Origin: Pseudopedobacter sp037968815
GTDB taxonomy: Bacteria; Bacteroidota; Bacteroidia; Sphingobacteriales; Sphingobacteriaceae
DNA: 64,000 nucleotides
Direction of reading: 5' to 3'
Assembly: GCA_037968815.1 (NCBI GenBank)
Contig: JBBKWF010000018.1
Coordinates: 186,001-250,000 of the forward strand
Below the pieces are notes generated by a model. That model searched no databases and was not told the DNA's origin. It saw nothing but the letters and a program-made list of their open reading frames with translations. Of the stretch, positions 8,527 to 17,854 are shown in pieces (within the stretch, counting starts at the first letter, position 1; each line of letters starts with the position of its first letter). Made by a program: the position numbers and the translations under genes.

Positions 8527-9480
8527 TCATGTGCGTTGTCCTGATAACCAATTCTCAAAATCCTGACCTTCCTCTTCGATCCATTGTTTTGATTTGATTA
8601 GTTCTCGAATCAATTCCTTTTCCTTTAGATCAAAATCAATTTCATTTAGTCCGGAAAATGGCAAGTGATATTTCCAATCGCTATTGTGATAGGGGCTGTT
8701 AACGGCTAAACGTTGTATTGTTTCCTGTGGATATAACAGAATGAGATTGCTTCCTTTTTCTGATATGATTCTCTTAATTGTACTATAAATTCTTAACCCG
8801 TCATAATCCCAATCGCATAAATAATAAATAGGCAAATTTAGATGGGTGGTCGATAAATTTTCTAGAATTCGGGTATTATTACCACCAACGTACCACAATT
8901 CTGTATTTAATGCAGTGGCCGAATCCGGCGCTTTTAAATTAGCTAAGTTTTCACATAGAACGATACAGCGAGGGTCAGGGCAATCTACTATTAAACGCCA
9001 TTGCTGATCTTTTGGATCACTTTTCGGGAAAGCGGCAATTTCTAAAATCTGCAATACTGCATTTAGCACACTTTTATTGTTTTCAAGATATTTGGACCCT
9101 CGAAATAATTGTGAGGAGAAGAAGCGTTCTGTGGTTAGACCGGTTTGCAGTATTGCCTTATTGTTCTCAATGTATATGAGTGTTTCCAAATCATACATGC
9201 TATAAGGGCGCCGGCCGTCTGACTTAACACTGGTTCTCAAAAAAAAATCAGTGTAGCGCTGGAAAGCCGCCAAAAAATTGCAGCGGTAAAAATCGTCAAA
9301 TCCTGTACCTGCTTCTATGATCTGGCGGTTGCCAATTTTATAACGCAATAAACGCTTTTCTGACCTCAACAGCTCCAAATAAGGATAGGTAAACAGCGCT
9401 GCCTTCGTCCTTCCTGTTTCAAATACCTCGTTTAAACCCTTAAGTTGAGGCCAGCCAATCTCTACATGTAATAAGTTCAT
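8527..9480 (-). CDS. jetD: Wadjet JetD, TOPRIM-like nuclease
   Basis: 317 residues. The C-terminal half carries a TOPRIM-type acidic set: E177 in IVLCENLANL, then D223, D225 and D227 in YLCDWDYDGLRIY. In Wadjet, JetD is the topoisomerase VI-like nuclease that cuts circular DNA after extrusion by the JetABC motor. The N-terminal half would be the arm that dimerises and binds DNA. It is the last gene of jetABCD, 9 bases after jetC. The JetD call rests on the acidic motif plus its place in a complete four-gene set, and is strong. The length is on the short side for the family as I know it. Confidence 0.85.
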   Translation of the reverse strand: MNLLHVEIGWPQLKGLNEVFETGRTKAALFTYPYLELLRSEKRLLRYKIGNRQIIEAGTGFDDFYRCNFLAAFQRYTDFFLRTSVKSDGRRPYSMYDLETLIYIENNKAILQTGLTTERFFSSQLFRGSKYLENNKSVLNAVLQILEIAAFPKSDPKDQQWRLIVDCPDPRCIVLCENLANLKAPDSATALNTELWYVGGNNTRILENLSTTHLNLPIYYLCDWDYDGLRIYSTIKRIISEKGSNLILLYPQETIQRLAVNSPYHNSDWKYHLPFSGLNEIDFDLKEKELIRELIKSKQWIEEEGQDFENWLSGQRT

Positions 9481-9489
9481 CGGGTGCTG

Positions 9490-12400
9490 TTAAAACATTT
9501 GGTCTGCTTCGCAAAATACAGCAAAAGGTGGATAATTCACATCCTCCGCTACTTCTTTATTGTTACTGAGCATATAAATGTATTGTTCACCATCCTTAAA
9601 CTTACCTAAAGGATTGATGGACATCGTTAATATTTGGTAGTCGAATTCCCTCGCTATTTCATATAGCATATCAAAGTTACTCCCTAATCCTTCTGCTTCA
9701 TCCACAGGCATAAACCGGATTCCAGGCGGTTTCCTTTGGCTAACTGCTGTTCGATTCACCAACGATAATCGGGCTATGCACAGCAAAGCGGTGGCCGCAT
9801 ATGTTTGACCAGTGCTTCCGCTATTGGTTTTTCCGGTAGCATGGGATTCCATTTTGAAACTCAAATTGAAGTAGGAGTTAGGATTTAGAAGGTCTTCAAT
9901 TTTTGGTTTGATCCCTCTATGACCACCGAAATTATGAAATGCATTAATCATTTTTTCTTCGAGACTGATGCTGTCCTTTAGTAATTCATTAAGTGTTTCA
10001 CCGGTTGCAAACAAGGTATTTTCCTTTTCCAGTTTATCAATGTAAGCTTCGATCCAGTCTTTGGGATAGCTGTTGATAGCATCATGACGTAGTGAGGCCC
10101 GGTGTCCGCCAGTGATCTCTCGTTCCTCATGATTTAAAAAATTGTGTATTTGCCTTACCGTATCGAGCCGTTTGCTGATCTCTTCACCGACTTCCTCCAG
10201 TATTTCTCTTATCCGTTGGAGTTTACGGGTGTTTAGGTTTTTATTTTTTTCATTGATCTGGGAAAGGTAATGTTCGATAACCTCGATGCTGCTATCTTCT
10301 TTAACTTCTTCTGTCAAAAATGCTTCCGGTAACACACTGGTACAGAGTTCTAAATAATTGTGATTATTTTCAAACCGGTAGGCGTCTCCCTTTGCATGTT
10401 CTGTGGCAATATCCCGGAACTTGGCTTCATAAACACTCTTCGCTTTGATCCAATTCTTTTCTTCTTCAGCAGGTTGCGACAAATTATGCTGACCCCAGGC
10501 TGAAAGGTCAGGTTCACGGGCTAAAGTAAAGCGGGCTAACTTTAATGCTTCGTCACTTTCTTTTTTGATCTGTTCATAAGATTCTAATTGTTTCTGAATA
10601 TCATTCCGACTGATCCGTGAAAGGTTGTCTGTAACGGATTTTGTTATCCATTGTTCCTTGTTAATTGCTTTATTAAAAGAGCTAACAAAATATTCACCGA
10701 GTTGCCTTTCATTATCTTCCTCTAATTTTAAATCCGGAAACGTTTCAATGATTGTTTTTAATAAATTTTGGTAAGCATCGCCGGTTGTTCTGTTACGAAT
10801 TTGTTCATCAGCCCGTCTTAGAGATTCAATTAAACGTTTGAAGTTGCTTACGTTGTTCTGCTTTACTGTCCAGTCTTCACTGGCTTTAAGGTAATCTTCC
10901 TCGATCAGCGTTTGTTCAGCAACAAGTGCCAAGCCAGTTGTAAATTCCGTTTCTGCTATTTCAAGACCGGTTAAAACTTTAAAGTTAAATAACTCATCTG
11001 CATATGCTCGTATCGATAAGTAAGTTGAATAATCAGATGTATTTAAAATTGTCGTTCTAACTAATTGTAGCTTAGTTCCCGTATTGAAAAGCTCATCCAG
11101 CTCTTGCTGTAAATCTTGGCTTAGGCTTTCTAAGATATCTTTAAGCTCGTTTACGTCTTTAGATATAAATAGTTGTTTCTCAATGTATGCAATGTACTGT
11201 TTAATAGTTCCTGTATTTAGCCAGAAACCGTCTTCGCTACGATCAGAAATTAAAATCTCATTTAATAAATTTTCAGGAGAGGGGATATATTGTGCCTGGG
11301 ATTCCTGGGGAGCTAATACAGGCAGCTTTTTGTAATGCATCAATATACTTTCCACTTCAATAGTATAAGGCTGATAGTTTTTTATTGCCCAATTACCTAA
11401 TGACCCTTGATTATTGATATCGGCAAAGGCAAGCAGATCCTGCTTTTGTTTGACTTGTGTGTTGAGTAAACTGAGTTGGTGTTCAATAGCATCTATGATC
11501 TCCGGTGTCCCGGGCAAGTGTGCAAAGTTTTCGATTAACTCCATGAGATCGTTCTGCCTGAAGCCCTTTTCCACGCAATCAATAATACCTTTCCGGTATT
11601 TGTTAAGATGATATGTTTTATAAATTCCCTTTAATTGCTCTGTATCACAATCATAAGTTCTTAAAAGTTTAACAAATGGTACCAGTTTATTGTGAATAGA
11701 GTACGCCGAATTGTAAACCTCTTTTGAATAATCAGCTTCTTTTTTCAGGTCCTGTATCTTTTGTGTTTCACCGGAAAGCTGGTCTTTTACCACTTTTTTG
11801 GCGGCTATTACGGCATATACACCATCAATATAATCCTTGCTACTATCTTTAAAACTCGCTAAGCTTTCATCAGTTTGTTGTCGCAGGTAGGCACATAATT
11901 TATCGAGATATAATGCTTGTGCTGTTTCAAAGCCATCAAGATATGTTTTTAGAACTTTAATGGCGTTATATTTTTTAGTAACCAGTTCGATCTGCGCCCG
12001 GTTTTGTGTGAATTCTTTGAGCGTGGTCTGCAATTCTTCAACTGCTTTTTTGTACTTCTGCGTAATTTCCTTAGCCTTTTCGTCGCCAAAAAGAAAACTT
12101 TTCAGACTTGAGCTATTGCCCACTTCAAGGCTTTTTCCTCTTGAAAAAGACTGTATGATAATGGCGTAATCTCTAAGAACCTGCGCACTTTGGCTAAGAT
12201 CAATGGTGAGCAAATTATGCTTAAAAAGAAGGGAATGGAATTTTTTACGCTGTCCAACTGCCTGATAGATCATGCCTTTTTCTTCCAAAGCCTGCTTCAA
12301 CATCTCCTGGGTAGGTATTTGATCTTGTACAAATAAGTCTTCAACAAGCACCGGCCTTGTCAACGGTGTTAAGTTGTTCTCATCATACGATGCCTGTATA

Positions 12401-12747
12401 ACAAAAGATCGGGTATGCTTAGATGTTGATTCCAAATAGGCACCGATGACCAAAAAGCTATCATGGCTATATTCAATATTTAAAATAACATATCCAATAT
12501 CTGATCCTCTTCCTTGTGTAGATTTGAGCACCATGGTGTCTACATCACGGGCATCCATCGATTCTGTTGCAGAATGGAACGCTTCCGATCCGACAAACAC
12601 CAGTTGAATAAGATCTGCGATCATACTTTTTCCACAACCGCTGTCACCAACAAAATCAGTGCGGAAACCATGTAATTTATAGTCAAACTCCTGATGTTGA
12701 CGAATGCCTAATGTAGATAGGCTATATAATCTAGGATAGTTTTTCAT
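9490..12747 (-). CDS. jetC: Wadjet JetC, SMC/MukB-like ATPase
   Basis: 1085-residue SMC-like motor. Walker A GDSGCGKS at residues 34-41 and, at the far end, a signature-like SGSTGQTYAATALL and Walker B FMPVDEAEGLG. The middle 800 residues are coiled coil with a central hinge-like break, the head-coil-hinge plan of MukB-like proteins. JetC dimers with JetA and JetB extrude loops on small circular DNA and present it to JetD. It shares one base with jetB upstream (12747) and is followed by jetD after 9 bases, so expression is coupled. The SMC call is certain; the Wadjet call follows from the four-gene order. Confidence 0.9.
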   Translation of the reverse strand: MKNYPRLYSLSTLGIRQHQEFDYKLHGFRTDFVGDSGCGKSMIADLIQLVFVGSEAFHSATESMDARDVDTMVLKSTQGRGSDIGYVILNIEYSHDSFLVIGAYLESTSKHTRSFVIQASYDENNLTPLTRPVLVEDLFVQDQIPTQEMLKQALEEKGMIYQAVGQRKKFHSLLFKHNLLTIDLSQSAQVLRDYAIIIQSFSRGKSLEVGNSSSLKSFLFGDEKAKEITQKYKKAVEELQTTLKEFTQNRAQIELVTKKYNAIKVLKTYLDGFETAQALYLDKLCAYLRQQTDESLASFKDSSKDYIDGVYAVIAAKKVVKDQLSGETQKIQDLKKEADYSKEVYNSAYSIHNKLVPFVKLLRTYDCDTEQLKGIYKTYHLNKYRKGIIDCVEKGFRQNDLMELIENFAHLPGTPEIIDAIEHQLSLLNTQVKQKQDLLAFADINNQGSLGNWAIKNYQPYTIEVESILMHYKKLPVLAPQESQAQYIPSPENLLNEILISDRSEDGFWLNTGTIKQYIAYIEKQLFISKDVNELKDILESLSQDLQQELDELFNTGTKLQLVRTTILNTSDYSTYLSIRAYADELFNFKVLTGLEIAETEFTTGLALVAEQTLIEEDYLKASEDWTVKQNNVSNFKRLIESLRRADEQIRNRTTGDAYQNLLKTIIETFPDLKLEEDNERQLGEYFVSSFNKAINKEQWITKSVTDNLSRISRNDIQKQLESYEQIKKESDEALKLARFTLAREPDLSAWGQHNLSQPAEEEKNWIKAKSVYEAKFRDIATEHAKGDAYRFENNHNYLELCTSVLPEAFLTEEVKEDSSIEVIEHYLSQINEKNKNLNTRKLQRIREILEEVGEEISKRLDTVRQIHNFLNHEEREITGGHRASLRHDAINSYPKDWIEAYIDKLEKENTLFATGETLNELLKDSISLEEKMINAFHNFGGHRGIKPKIEDLLNPNSYFNLSFKMESHATGKTNSGSTGQTYAATALLCIARLSLVNRTAVSQRKPPGIRFMPVDEAEGLGSNFDMLYEIAREFDYQILTMSINPLGKFKDGEQYIYMLSNNKEVAEDVNYPPFAVFCEADQMF

Positions 12748-13397
12748 TATGCGGTCTTAACCATTTCTTCAAAATTGTTAATATAATCCCCGTAAACCTT
12801 ATTCAATCTGTTGAATGATGGCATAACGTCGAAATAGTCTTCCTCCATTACAACCCAGCCCAATTTTCGGAATTCTTTCAAGGCTTCATGTACGATCTCG
12901 TCAACTTTCTCACTGCTTAATGTTGTTGCATTGGTCTTCCGAAGCTTTGCCAATAACCTGTAGATATCATCCTTTAGTTCCTCATAGTCAGTTCTTATTG
13001 TTGCCTGTAATTTCTTAACGGAGGTTAATTCAAAGTTCCCGTCAATAAATATGATCTTGTAGATCATAAAACCAATAATTACATATTCGGGTCTTAAAAA
13101 ATAACGGTGGTCACCGTCTATAGCACCCCTGTCAGTCGGGTTAAAATCCAAAAAATAATACCGGTCCGAACCTTCACCGCCATAACTGAGGTTAACGCCA
13201 AAAAAGGTCTGATAATAATGTCGTAAGCTATCCTCGTGACGGCGGATAAAAAGAAAATGATGTTGCTGGTGTTCTCTATCCTGAAAATGAAGCCCGTCTT
13301 TTAACTGGTAATCTATTTTCGCAAATAGCTCCGGTGCATCTGGATCTTCCAGAAATGCTTGTTGTCCTATTACTGACAATTGACTTTCATTTCCCAT
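12747..13397 (-). CDS. jetB: Wadjet JetB, MukE-like (DUF4194-type) subunit
   Basis: 216 residues, built from helical and winged-helix segments typical of the MukE-like kleisin-binding subunit. The C-terminal part (EVDEIVHEALKEF, GWVVMEEDYFDVMPSF, RLNKVYGDYI) is the recognisable DUF4194-like end. It starts 28 bases inside jetA and ends on the first base of jetC. The assignment relies partly on position between kleisin-like and SMC genes; no other role fits. Confidence 0.8.
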   Translation of the reverse strand: MGNESQLSVIGQQAFLEDPDAPELFAKIDYQLKDGLHFQDREHQQHHFLFIRRHEDSLRHYYQTFFGVNLSYGGEGSDRYYFLDFNPTDRGAIDGDHRYFLRPEYVIIGFMIYKIIFIDGNFELTSVKKLQATIRTDYEELKDDIYRLLAKLRKTNATTLSSEKVDEIVHEALKEFRKLGWVVMEEDYFDVMPSFNRLNKVYGDYINNFEEMVKTA

Positions 13398-14719
13398 AAT
13401 GATAGATTTTGATGGTTTGGGTGTGATATGCGCTCCTGTGTGATCTCCAATTTAATTTTGCTGTCGAGTTGAGCCCGGCGTATAAGCCCATAAGCAACAT
13501 TAGTCGCCATCTCCAGATCTCCGGCTTCCTTGGATACAATGTCAAAGAACCACGGTGAAAAACGAGTTTCTATAATTTTAGCTTCATTTAAAATTTGATC
13601 AATGTATTGTCCGACTTTGTTGTACATCGTTAGGTGTCGCTTAGCCACGGCGATGCCTTTTTCTTTTTCAACACTGTTTTCAATATGTGATTCACGTGGT
13701 TTGGGTTTAGCCGGGAACAAGTCAACTCTACGCTCAATAATTGTAAAACTGGGTTTATCAACATGGAAACGGAAAGTAGGAATTGTTGCAGGCAAGGCCA
13801 CAGATTTGTTATGTTCTAAGGTTGATTTTGCTAATAAAAACTTAAAAAACTTTTCTACCTTGATATTAAATGAAGGCTTATTGAGCGTACCAAAAAATTG
13901 CCGAAGTTTTGGCTGAATACGGTCTAGTCGATTATCGATCAAGTTCAAAGTGTATTTTATCTCTGGAAAAAAACGACGAACATCGCTAATATGGTCGGCT
14001 ATTGAGGTGTTGGTTACACTGTGCAGCTTTTCTTCAAGCACATTGTTGATCGTTTTCATTTCACGAAAAGCCGATCTCAGTTCGTTGTTTTGGCTACGAA
14101 TCGTATCTAGTTTTTCATCAATAGCCTTTAAAATGTCAATGATCGAGGTATTCTGAAGTTGTGTGGTTGCTCGGATTTCTTTAACAGATTGATCGATTTG
14201 CCGCTCAAGCCGATCAACTTGATTTTTCATCACAGGTTTAAAAGCATAGAAAAATGTATTGATCCAATCATCAACTTGCTTCTCATCGTCGCAGAATTCT
14301 AACTTTTGTCTTAGATCATTACAAATAATTTCAATCTGTGTAGGATTGAAATTAGCAAGCAGAGTTTCTTCTGCATGCCTGCAAAATAATTCAGCATAAT
14401 CTTTTAAGGTATAAAGCTGCTCTTCGGTATCATAACGGAGGAAATACACCTGTAAATCACTGATGATATTGTTAAACCAGTTCTGTGGCAACCGGTCGTA
14501 TACTTCTTCATTAATAATTAGTTTAGAATTTTCTAATGCCGCATATATATCGCCCTCTCTGAAACGACCATGTGGAAATATCCCTCCCTTTACTTTTTGA
14601 TAAAGTTCAAGAATAGCTAATCCTGCTTGTGGCTGTGGGAACAGCAATTGATATGTGCCACCTTTACCTACCTCATGGAGTAAGTTGAAAGTTTGAGTGT
14701 TAGTTTCAAGTGACGGCAT
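13370..14719 (-). CDS. jetA: Wadjet JetA, MukF-like kleisin subunit
   Basis: 449 residues. An N-terminal winged-helix region (about 20-110) precedes a helical middle with a coiled coil (about 165-235) and a C-terminal winged-helix segment, the plan of MukF/JetA kleisins that bridge the SMC heads. It is the first gene of the operon; transcription must start in the AT-rich stretch just right of 14719. Codon use and overlap with jetB indicate one co-translated unit. The order A-B-C-D is the canonical Wadjet order. I do not assign a Wadjet subtype. Confidence 0.82.
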   Translation of the reverse strand: MPSLETNTQTFNLLHEVGKGGTYQLLFPQPQAGLAILELYQKVKGGIFPHGRFREGDIYAALENSKLIINEEVYDRLPQNWFNNIISDLQVYFLRYDTEEQLYTLKDYAELFCRHAEETLLANFNPTQIEIICNDLRQKLEFCDDEKQVDDWINTFFYAFKPVMKNQVDRLERQIDQSVKEIRATTQLQNTSIIDILKAIDEKLDTIRSQNNELRSAFREMKTINNVLEEKLHSVTNTSIADHISDVRRFFPEIKYTLNLIDNRLDRIQPKLRQFFGTLNKPSFNIKVEKFFKFLLAKSTLEHNKSVALPATIPTFRFHVDKPSFTIIERRVDLFPAKPKPRESHIENSVEKEKGIAVAKRHLTMYNKVGQYIDQILNEAKIIETRFSPWFFDIVSKEAGDLEMATNVAYGLIRRAQLDSKIKLEITQERISHPNHQNLSLWEMKVNCQ

Positions 14720-15014
14720 TTAGGTCTAAAGATTTTTTCCGGTAATATATTAAGGAGTAATATATAGTAATTTAATATCAAAAGAAAATATTCTTATCAA
14801 GAATACACCCGAACAGAGAAGACGATGTTCAGGATATTCAACCGCTTTCAAATAACCATTGATTCGGAGGGTGTGGGACGTAACTTATGCAACACAAAAG
14901 TAGCGCATCAGTGGGGCTATTTTATATTTCCTTACTTTTATAAGCTAAGCTTACTACATAAACTCCTCATGATGCAGATTATTATATGACGTATTTTAAC
15001 CGTAAAAAATACGC

Positions 15015-15044
15015 AACGGAGCAAAATTTCGCGGTTTCAAAAAA
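15015..15044. repeat. conserved motif upstream of repeat C
   Basis: This matches 8034-8065 with a few substitutions (AACGGA, AAAATTT, GCGGTT, CAAAAA blocks in the same order). It lies in the 508-base gap between jetA and the DUF262 gene, which otherwise holds only the hairpin repeat C and no gene I can support. Confidence 0.45.
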
Positions 15045-15107
15045 GTAATTGTATTGTCCCTATAATTCAGAAACGAAGATTTTTTCATAAAGTGGATAGG
15101 CAGATTA

Positions 15108-15126
15108 GAAGATTCATAATCTTTTA
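15108..15126. repeat. module-boundary hairpin repeat, copy C
   Basis: This third copy of the 19-base repeat reads gaagattcataatctttta. The loop resembles a tRNA CAT anticodon loop. It lies between the Wadjet operon and the restriction cluster. Confidence 0.5.
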
Positions 15127-15227
15127 CGTTTTTTAGTTTGCCATTAATTCAACTCGTAAGCCCTCAAAAGCGTAAGGCAGAGTGGATGGCAAGTCCAAGC
15201 CTACCAGAAACTTCTTATTCAAAAGCA

Positions 15228-17735
15228 CTATTTCAAATCCTTAATGTAAGGTTGAACAGCATTTTCGAACTTAGGGAGATTTAAAACAATAAATTCATTC
15301 ATAGTTGACCAGTCGGTTTCATTATATAAGTTTACACCATCCTGTTCAATTTTTATTCTACTCATTTTATTTTCAGGAAGTTCTTCCCACATTAATGAAC
15401 TACCGAAAGTTTGCTCAATAGCTTCTTTATTTTTTAAAAGTTTCTTGAAATAAATCTTATTTTTTTCTTTACTGGAGGTGGATATAATCAATTCTATTCT
15501 AACATGGCTTTTTGTAATTATCAGGTTATAAGAAATTCCACCAATACCAGCACCTGTACTTAACCAATGGTCTTTTGTTGGATTTACATTTGCGAACAAA
15601 TTGGTGTGATTTAAAAGAGGTAAGATTTGTTGCCAATATTTTTTCCTAATTCCAAACCTACTGGCCTCTGCTTCATTATCTGAGTTCGAGGAATACTTAA
15701 TCGATAACTCATCTTCCATTTCAAATAAGGAAAGTAGCTTTTTTAAGATTGCGAATTTGGTATTGCTATCTATATTCGACTCAATATACCAACCATTTAT
15801 TACTTCTTGAGCTGTTCTAAAATCAGAAGAATTCCTAGTTGTTTTTAATACTGATTGGTTGCTTACTAATAATTGAGAGTTTTTTTCATAAAGGTTTCTA
15901 ACAACATAAAAATACATCTGAGCAATTTTATCTTCATCAACCTTTGTGTTTTGAAAAATAAAGTATTCCAGTTTCTTGAAAGTTGGAATATCAGCATCAA
16001 AAATATTCTGCTCTTCAGATTCATCAATATCGTCAATTTCAATATCCGGAAATGCCCATATTTTTAAGAACCGTTCGTAGATAATTTGCAGTCTTTCTTC
16101 ATATTTTGAAACATCCCAATTGGAAAGGTTTTTTAAATAAGAGTTTAGCCATAACCTGCTGAACAGATAACCTTGTTCATTACCATCAATATTCATTTCT
16201 TTTTTTGCCAAAAAAGATTTGTTACTCAAAGCACCATTGTTTCCAGAAAGTGTAAGGTTTCCAATGGTGTTTAAATACTTCTCCTTAAAAAGGAAATACT
16301 CTTCAGAAGACAAATCTGTATTCCAACTTTCATTTGGGTTTCTTGGAAAAATGTGCTCTATGGTAATTTGCTCATTACTTGTATTAACATATTCACGGTT
16401 ATTGAAATTCTCTAACATTTCGAACAGGTAATTCCTATTCTTTGGCTGAGTGTTATATAAATCTTTATCCTTTAAAGCTGTTTTTAAATCTTCATTGCTT
16501 GGAAATTTGGCACTACCTTTCTTTTTAATCAAGGCCCTTGCAATAGAATCATAATATTCCTCAGTATCTACTTCAGAATATAAGGTCATAAATATTTTGT
16601 TTAAAGAGCTAGTTGGTAAGCCAACAATAAACCTTCTCCAAGCATAACTCTGAATCAGTTTTAACACTTTTATTAATTCGTCTTTTGCAAGCAGGCCATT
16701 TTCTGTGTCTTCAAAAACTTGGAGCAAAAAAGGATAGGCTACGTTTATCTCTAACCTGTTGATGTATTCTAACTCTCTTTTGATATTAACATCAGAAACA
16801 GTTGTTGGGTTGACGAACTTTTTATAGTGTATGGATAATGATTTAATGTTTTCTAATTCCTGCTGATAAGCCTCGTCTTTCTTGTTTACATATAGGCTTT
16901 TAAACTCTACATAAACTTTATTCTTATTTGGTATTTTTTTGTTTCGAAGCGTTAAATAATCGCGTAAATAATCCGAAACTAAAGAACTTTGTTTGACTAA
17001 ATCTTTTGCGTTTTCTTCAATTGGATTCCAAATAGTTTCAAATATTCTGTTCTGGTCTTTGGGTGGCAAATCCATTAAGATAAAATTCCTTATTAAATCA
17101 GATTGCGACAAATCTAAACCTGTAGAATTTAAACTTTCAAAAATGCGTTGTGGGTCGTCCTTGTCTCTTTCTAAAGAAATCTCTACAAATATTAAGCGAT
17201 TTAAACCTCGTAAAATCAACTCAAAATTTTCTTCATTAATAGTGCTCCTGAAATAGTTATAGTTTTCTGTAACGTTTGAAAATGCAATTGATTGGGTATC
17301 CGTACCGAGTAAAATAGATTTGAATGCAATTGAATTGGCGTCGGTTTGTTTCAATTTTAATTTGCTGGACTCGTCCTTAACATATTGGTTAGTTAAAAAC
17401 ATATTGTATAACCGTTCTGCATCTTGGCTTTTATTGTTCTCTTTTGCGAAACGATACAATGCCACATACAATATATTGATGGTAGTTAATCTTTGTTGCC
17501 CATCTATAATCACCAATTCTTTTACTTCACTGGTGCTGTAAGTTCCTTCATGTACAAATACAATGCTTCCTATAAAATGAGTACCTCTGTCTTCTGTTTC
17601 TACAGATATGATGTCATTTAATAAATCCTTACATTCTGTATTTGTCCAATCATAATTTCTTTGATATACAGGAATTACAAACTGCACATTTGGTGCTTGT
17701 AAAAAGTTATTTATTTGTAATTCGTTTGCTTTCAT
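15228..17735 (-). CDS. GmrSD-like DUF262/DUF1524 restriction protein
   Basis: 835 residues. The N-terminal DUF262 domain shows IPVYQRNYDW (21-30) and IDGQQRLTT (77-85), the nucleotide-binding/cleaving ParB-like motif of GmrS. A central DUF1524 HNH-type domain carries IEHIFPRNPNESW followed by NTIGNLTL (about 455-505), the GmrD nuclease signature. The last 130 residues, starting KKYWQQILPLL, look like DUF4268. Proteins of this plan cut modified, often glucosylated, phage DNA (type IV restriction), or sense invasion in fused form. It lies downstream of the type IIG enzyme and the 345-residue protein; 119 bases separate it from the latter. Modified-DNA specificity is not visible in the sequence. 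Confidence 0.82.
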   Translation of the reverse strand: MKANELQINNFLQAPNVQFVIPVYQRNYDWTNTECKDLLNDIISVETEDRGTHFIGSIVFVHEGTYSTSEVKELVIIDGQQRLTTINILYVALYRFAKENNKSQDAERLYNMFLTNQYVKDESSKLKLKQTDANSIAFKSILLGTDTQSIAFSNVTENYNYFRSTINEENFELILRGLNRLIFVEISLERDKDDPQRIFESLNSTGLDLSQSDLIRNFILMDLPPKDQNRIFETIWNPIEENAKDLVKQSSLVSDYLRDYLTLRNKKIPNKNKVYVEFKSLYVNKKDEAYQQELENIKSLSIHYKKFVNPTTVSDVNIKRELEYINRLEINVAYPFLLQVFEDTENGLLAKDELIKVLKLIQSYAWRRFIVGLPTSSLNKIFMTLYSEVDTEEYYDSIARALIKKKGSAKFPSNEDLKTALKDKDLYNTQPKNRNYLFEMLENFNNREYVNTSNEQITIEHIFPRNPNESWNTDLSSEEYFLFKEKYLNTIGNLTLSGNNGALSNKSFLAKKEMNIDGNEQGYLFSRLWLNSYLKNLSNWDVSKYEERLQIIYERFLKIWAFPDIEIDDIDESEEQNIFDADIPTFKKLEYFIFQNTKVDEDKIAQMYFYVVRNLYEKNSQLLVSNQSVLKTTRNSSDFRTAQEVINGWYIESNIDSNTKFAILKKLLSLFEMEDELSIKYSSNSDNEAEASRFGIRKKYWQQILPLLNHTNLFANVNPTKDHWLSTGAGIGGISYNLIITKSHVRIELIISTSSKEKNKIYFKKLLKNKEAIEQTFGSSLMWEELPENKMSRIKIEQDGVNLYNETDWSTMNEFIVLNLPKFENAVQPYIKDLK

Positions 17736-17763
17736 TTTATCAGTGATTGGTTGTCGTTAATTT

Positions 17764-17811
17764 TTATTCTTCTTCTGTTAAGTCGTAAAGTTGATAAACG
17801 AGTTTGTCTGT
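17764..17811 (-). pseudogene. duplicated 3' end of a type IIG restriction gene
   Basis: The minus strand reads TDKLVYQLYDLTEEE and a stop, closely matching the C terminus of the type IIG enzyme (QIDQLVYKLYELTEEEIEIVEGK ends that protein). The relic lies 29 bases before the DUF262 start. It implies that a related type IIG gene once ended here, directly beside the DUF262 gene. Confidence 0.7.
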
Positions 17812-17854
17812 TTAACATGCTAAATATGATACTTTAGATTCTGATACTGATTTA

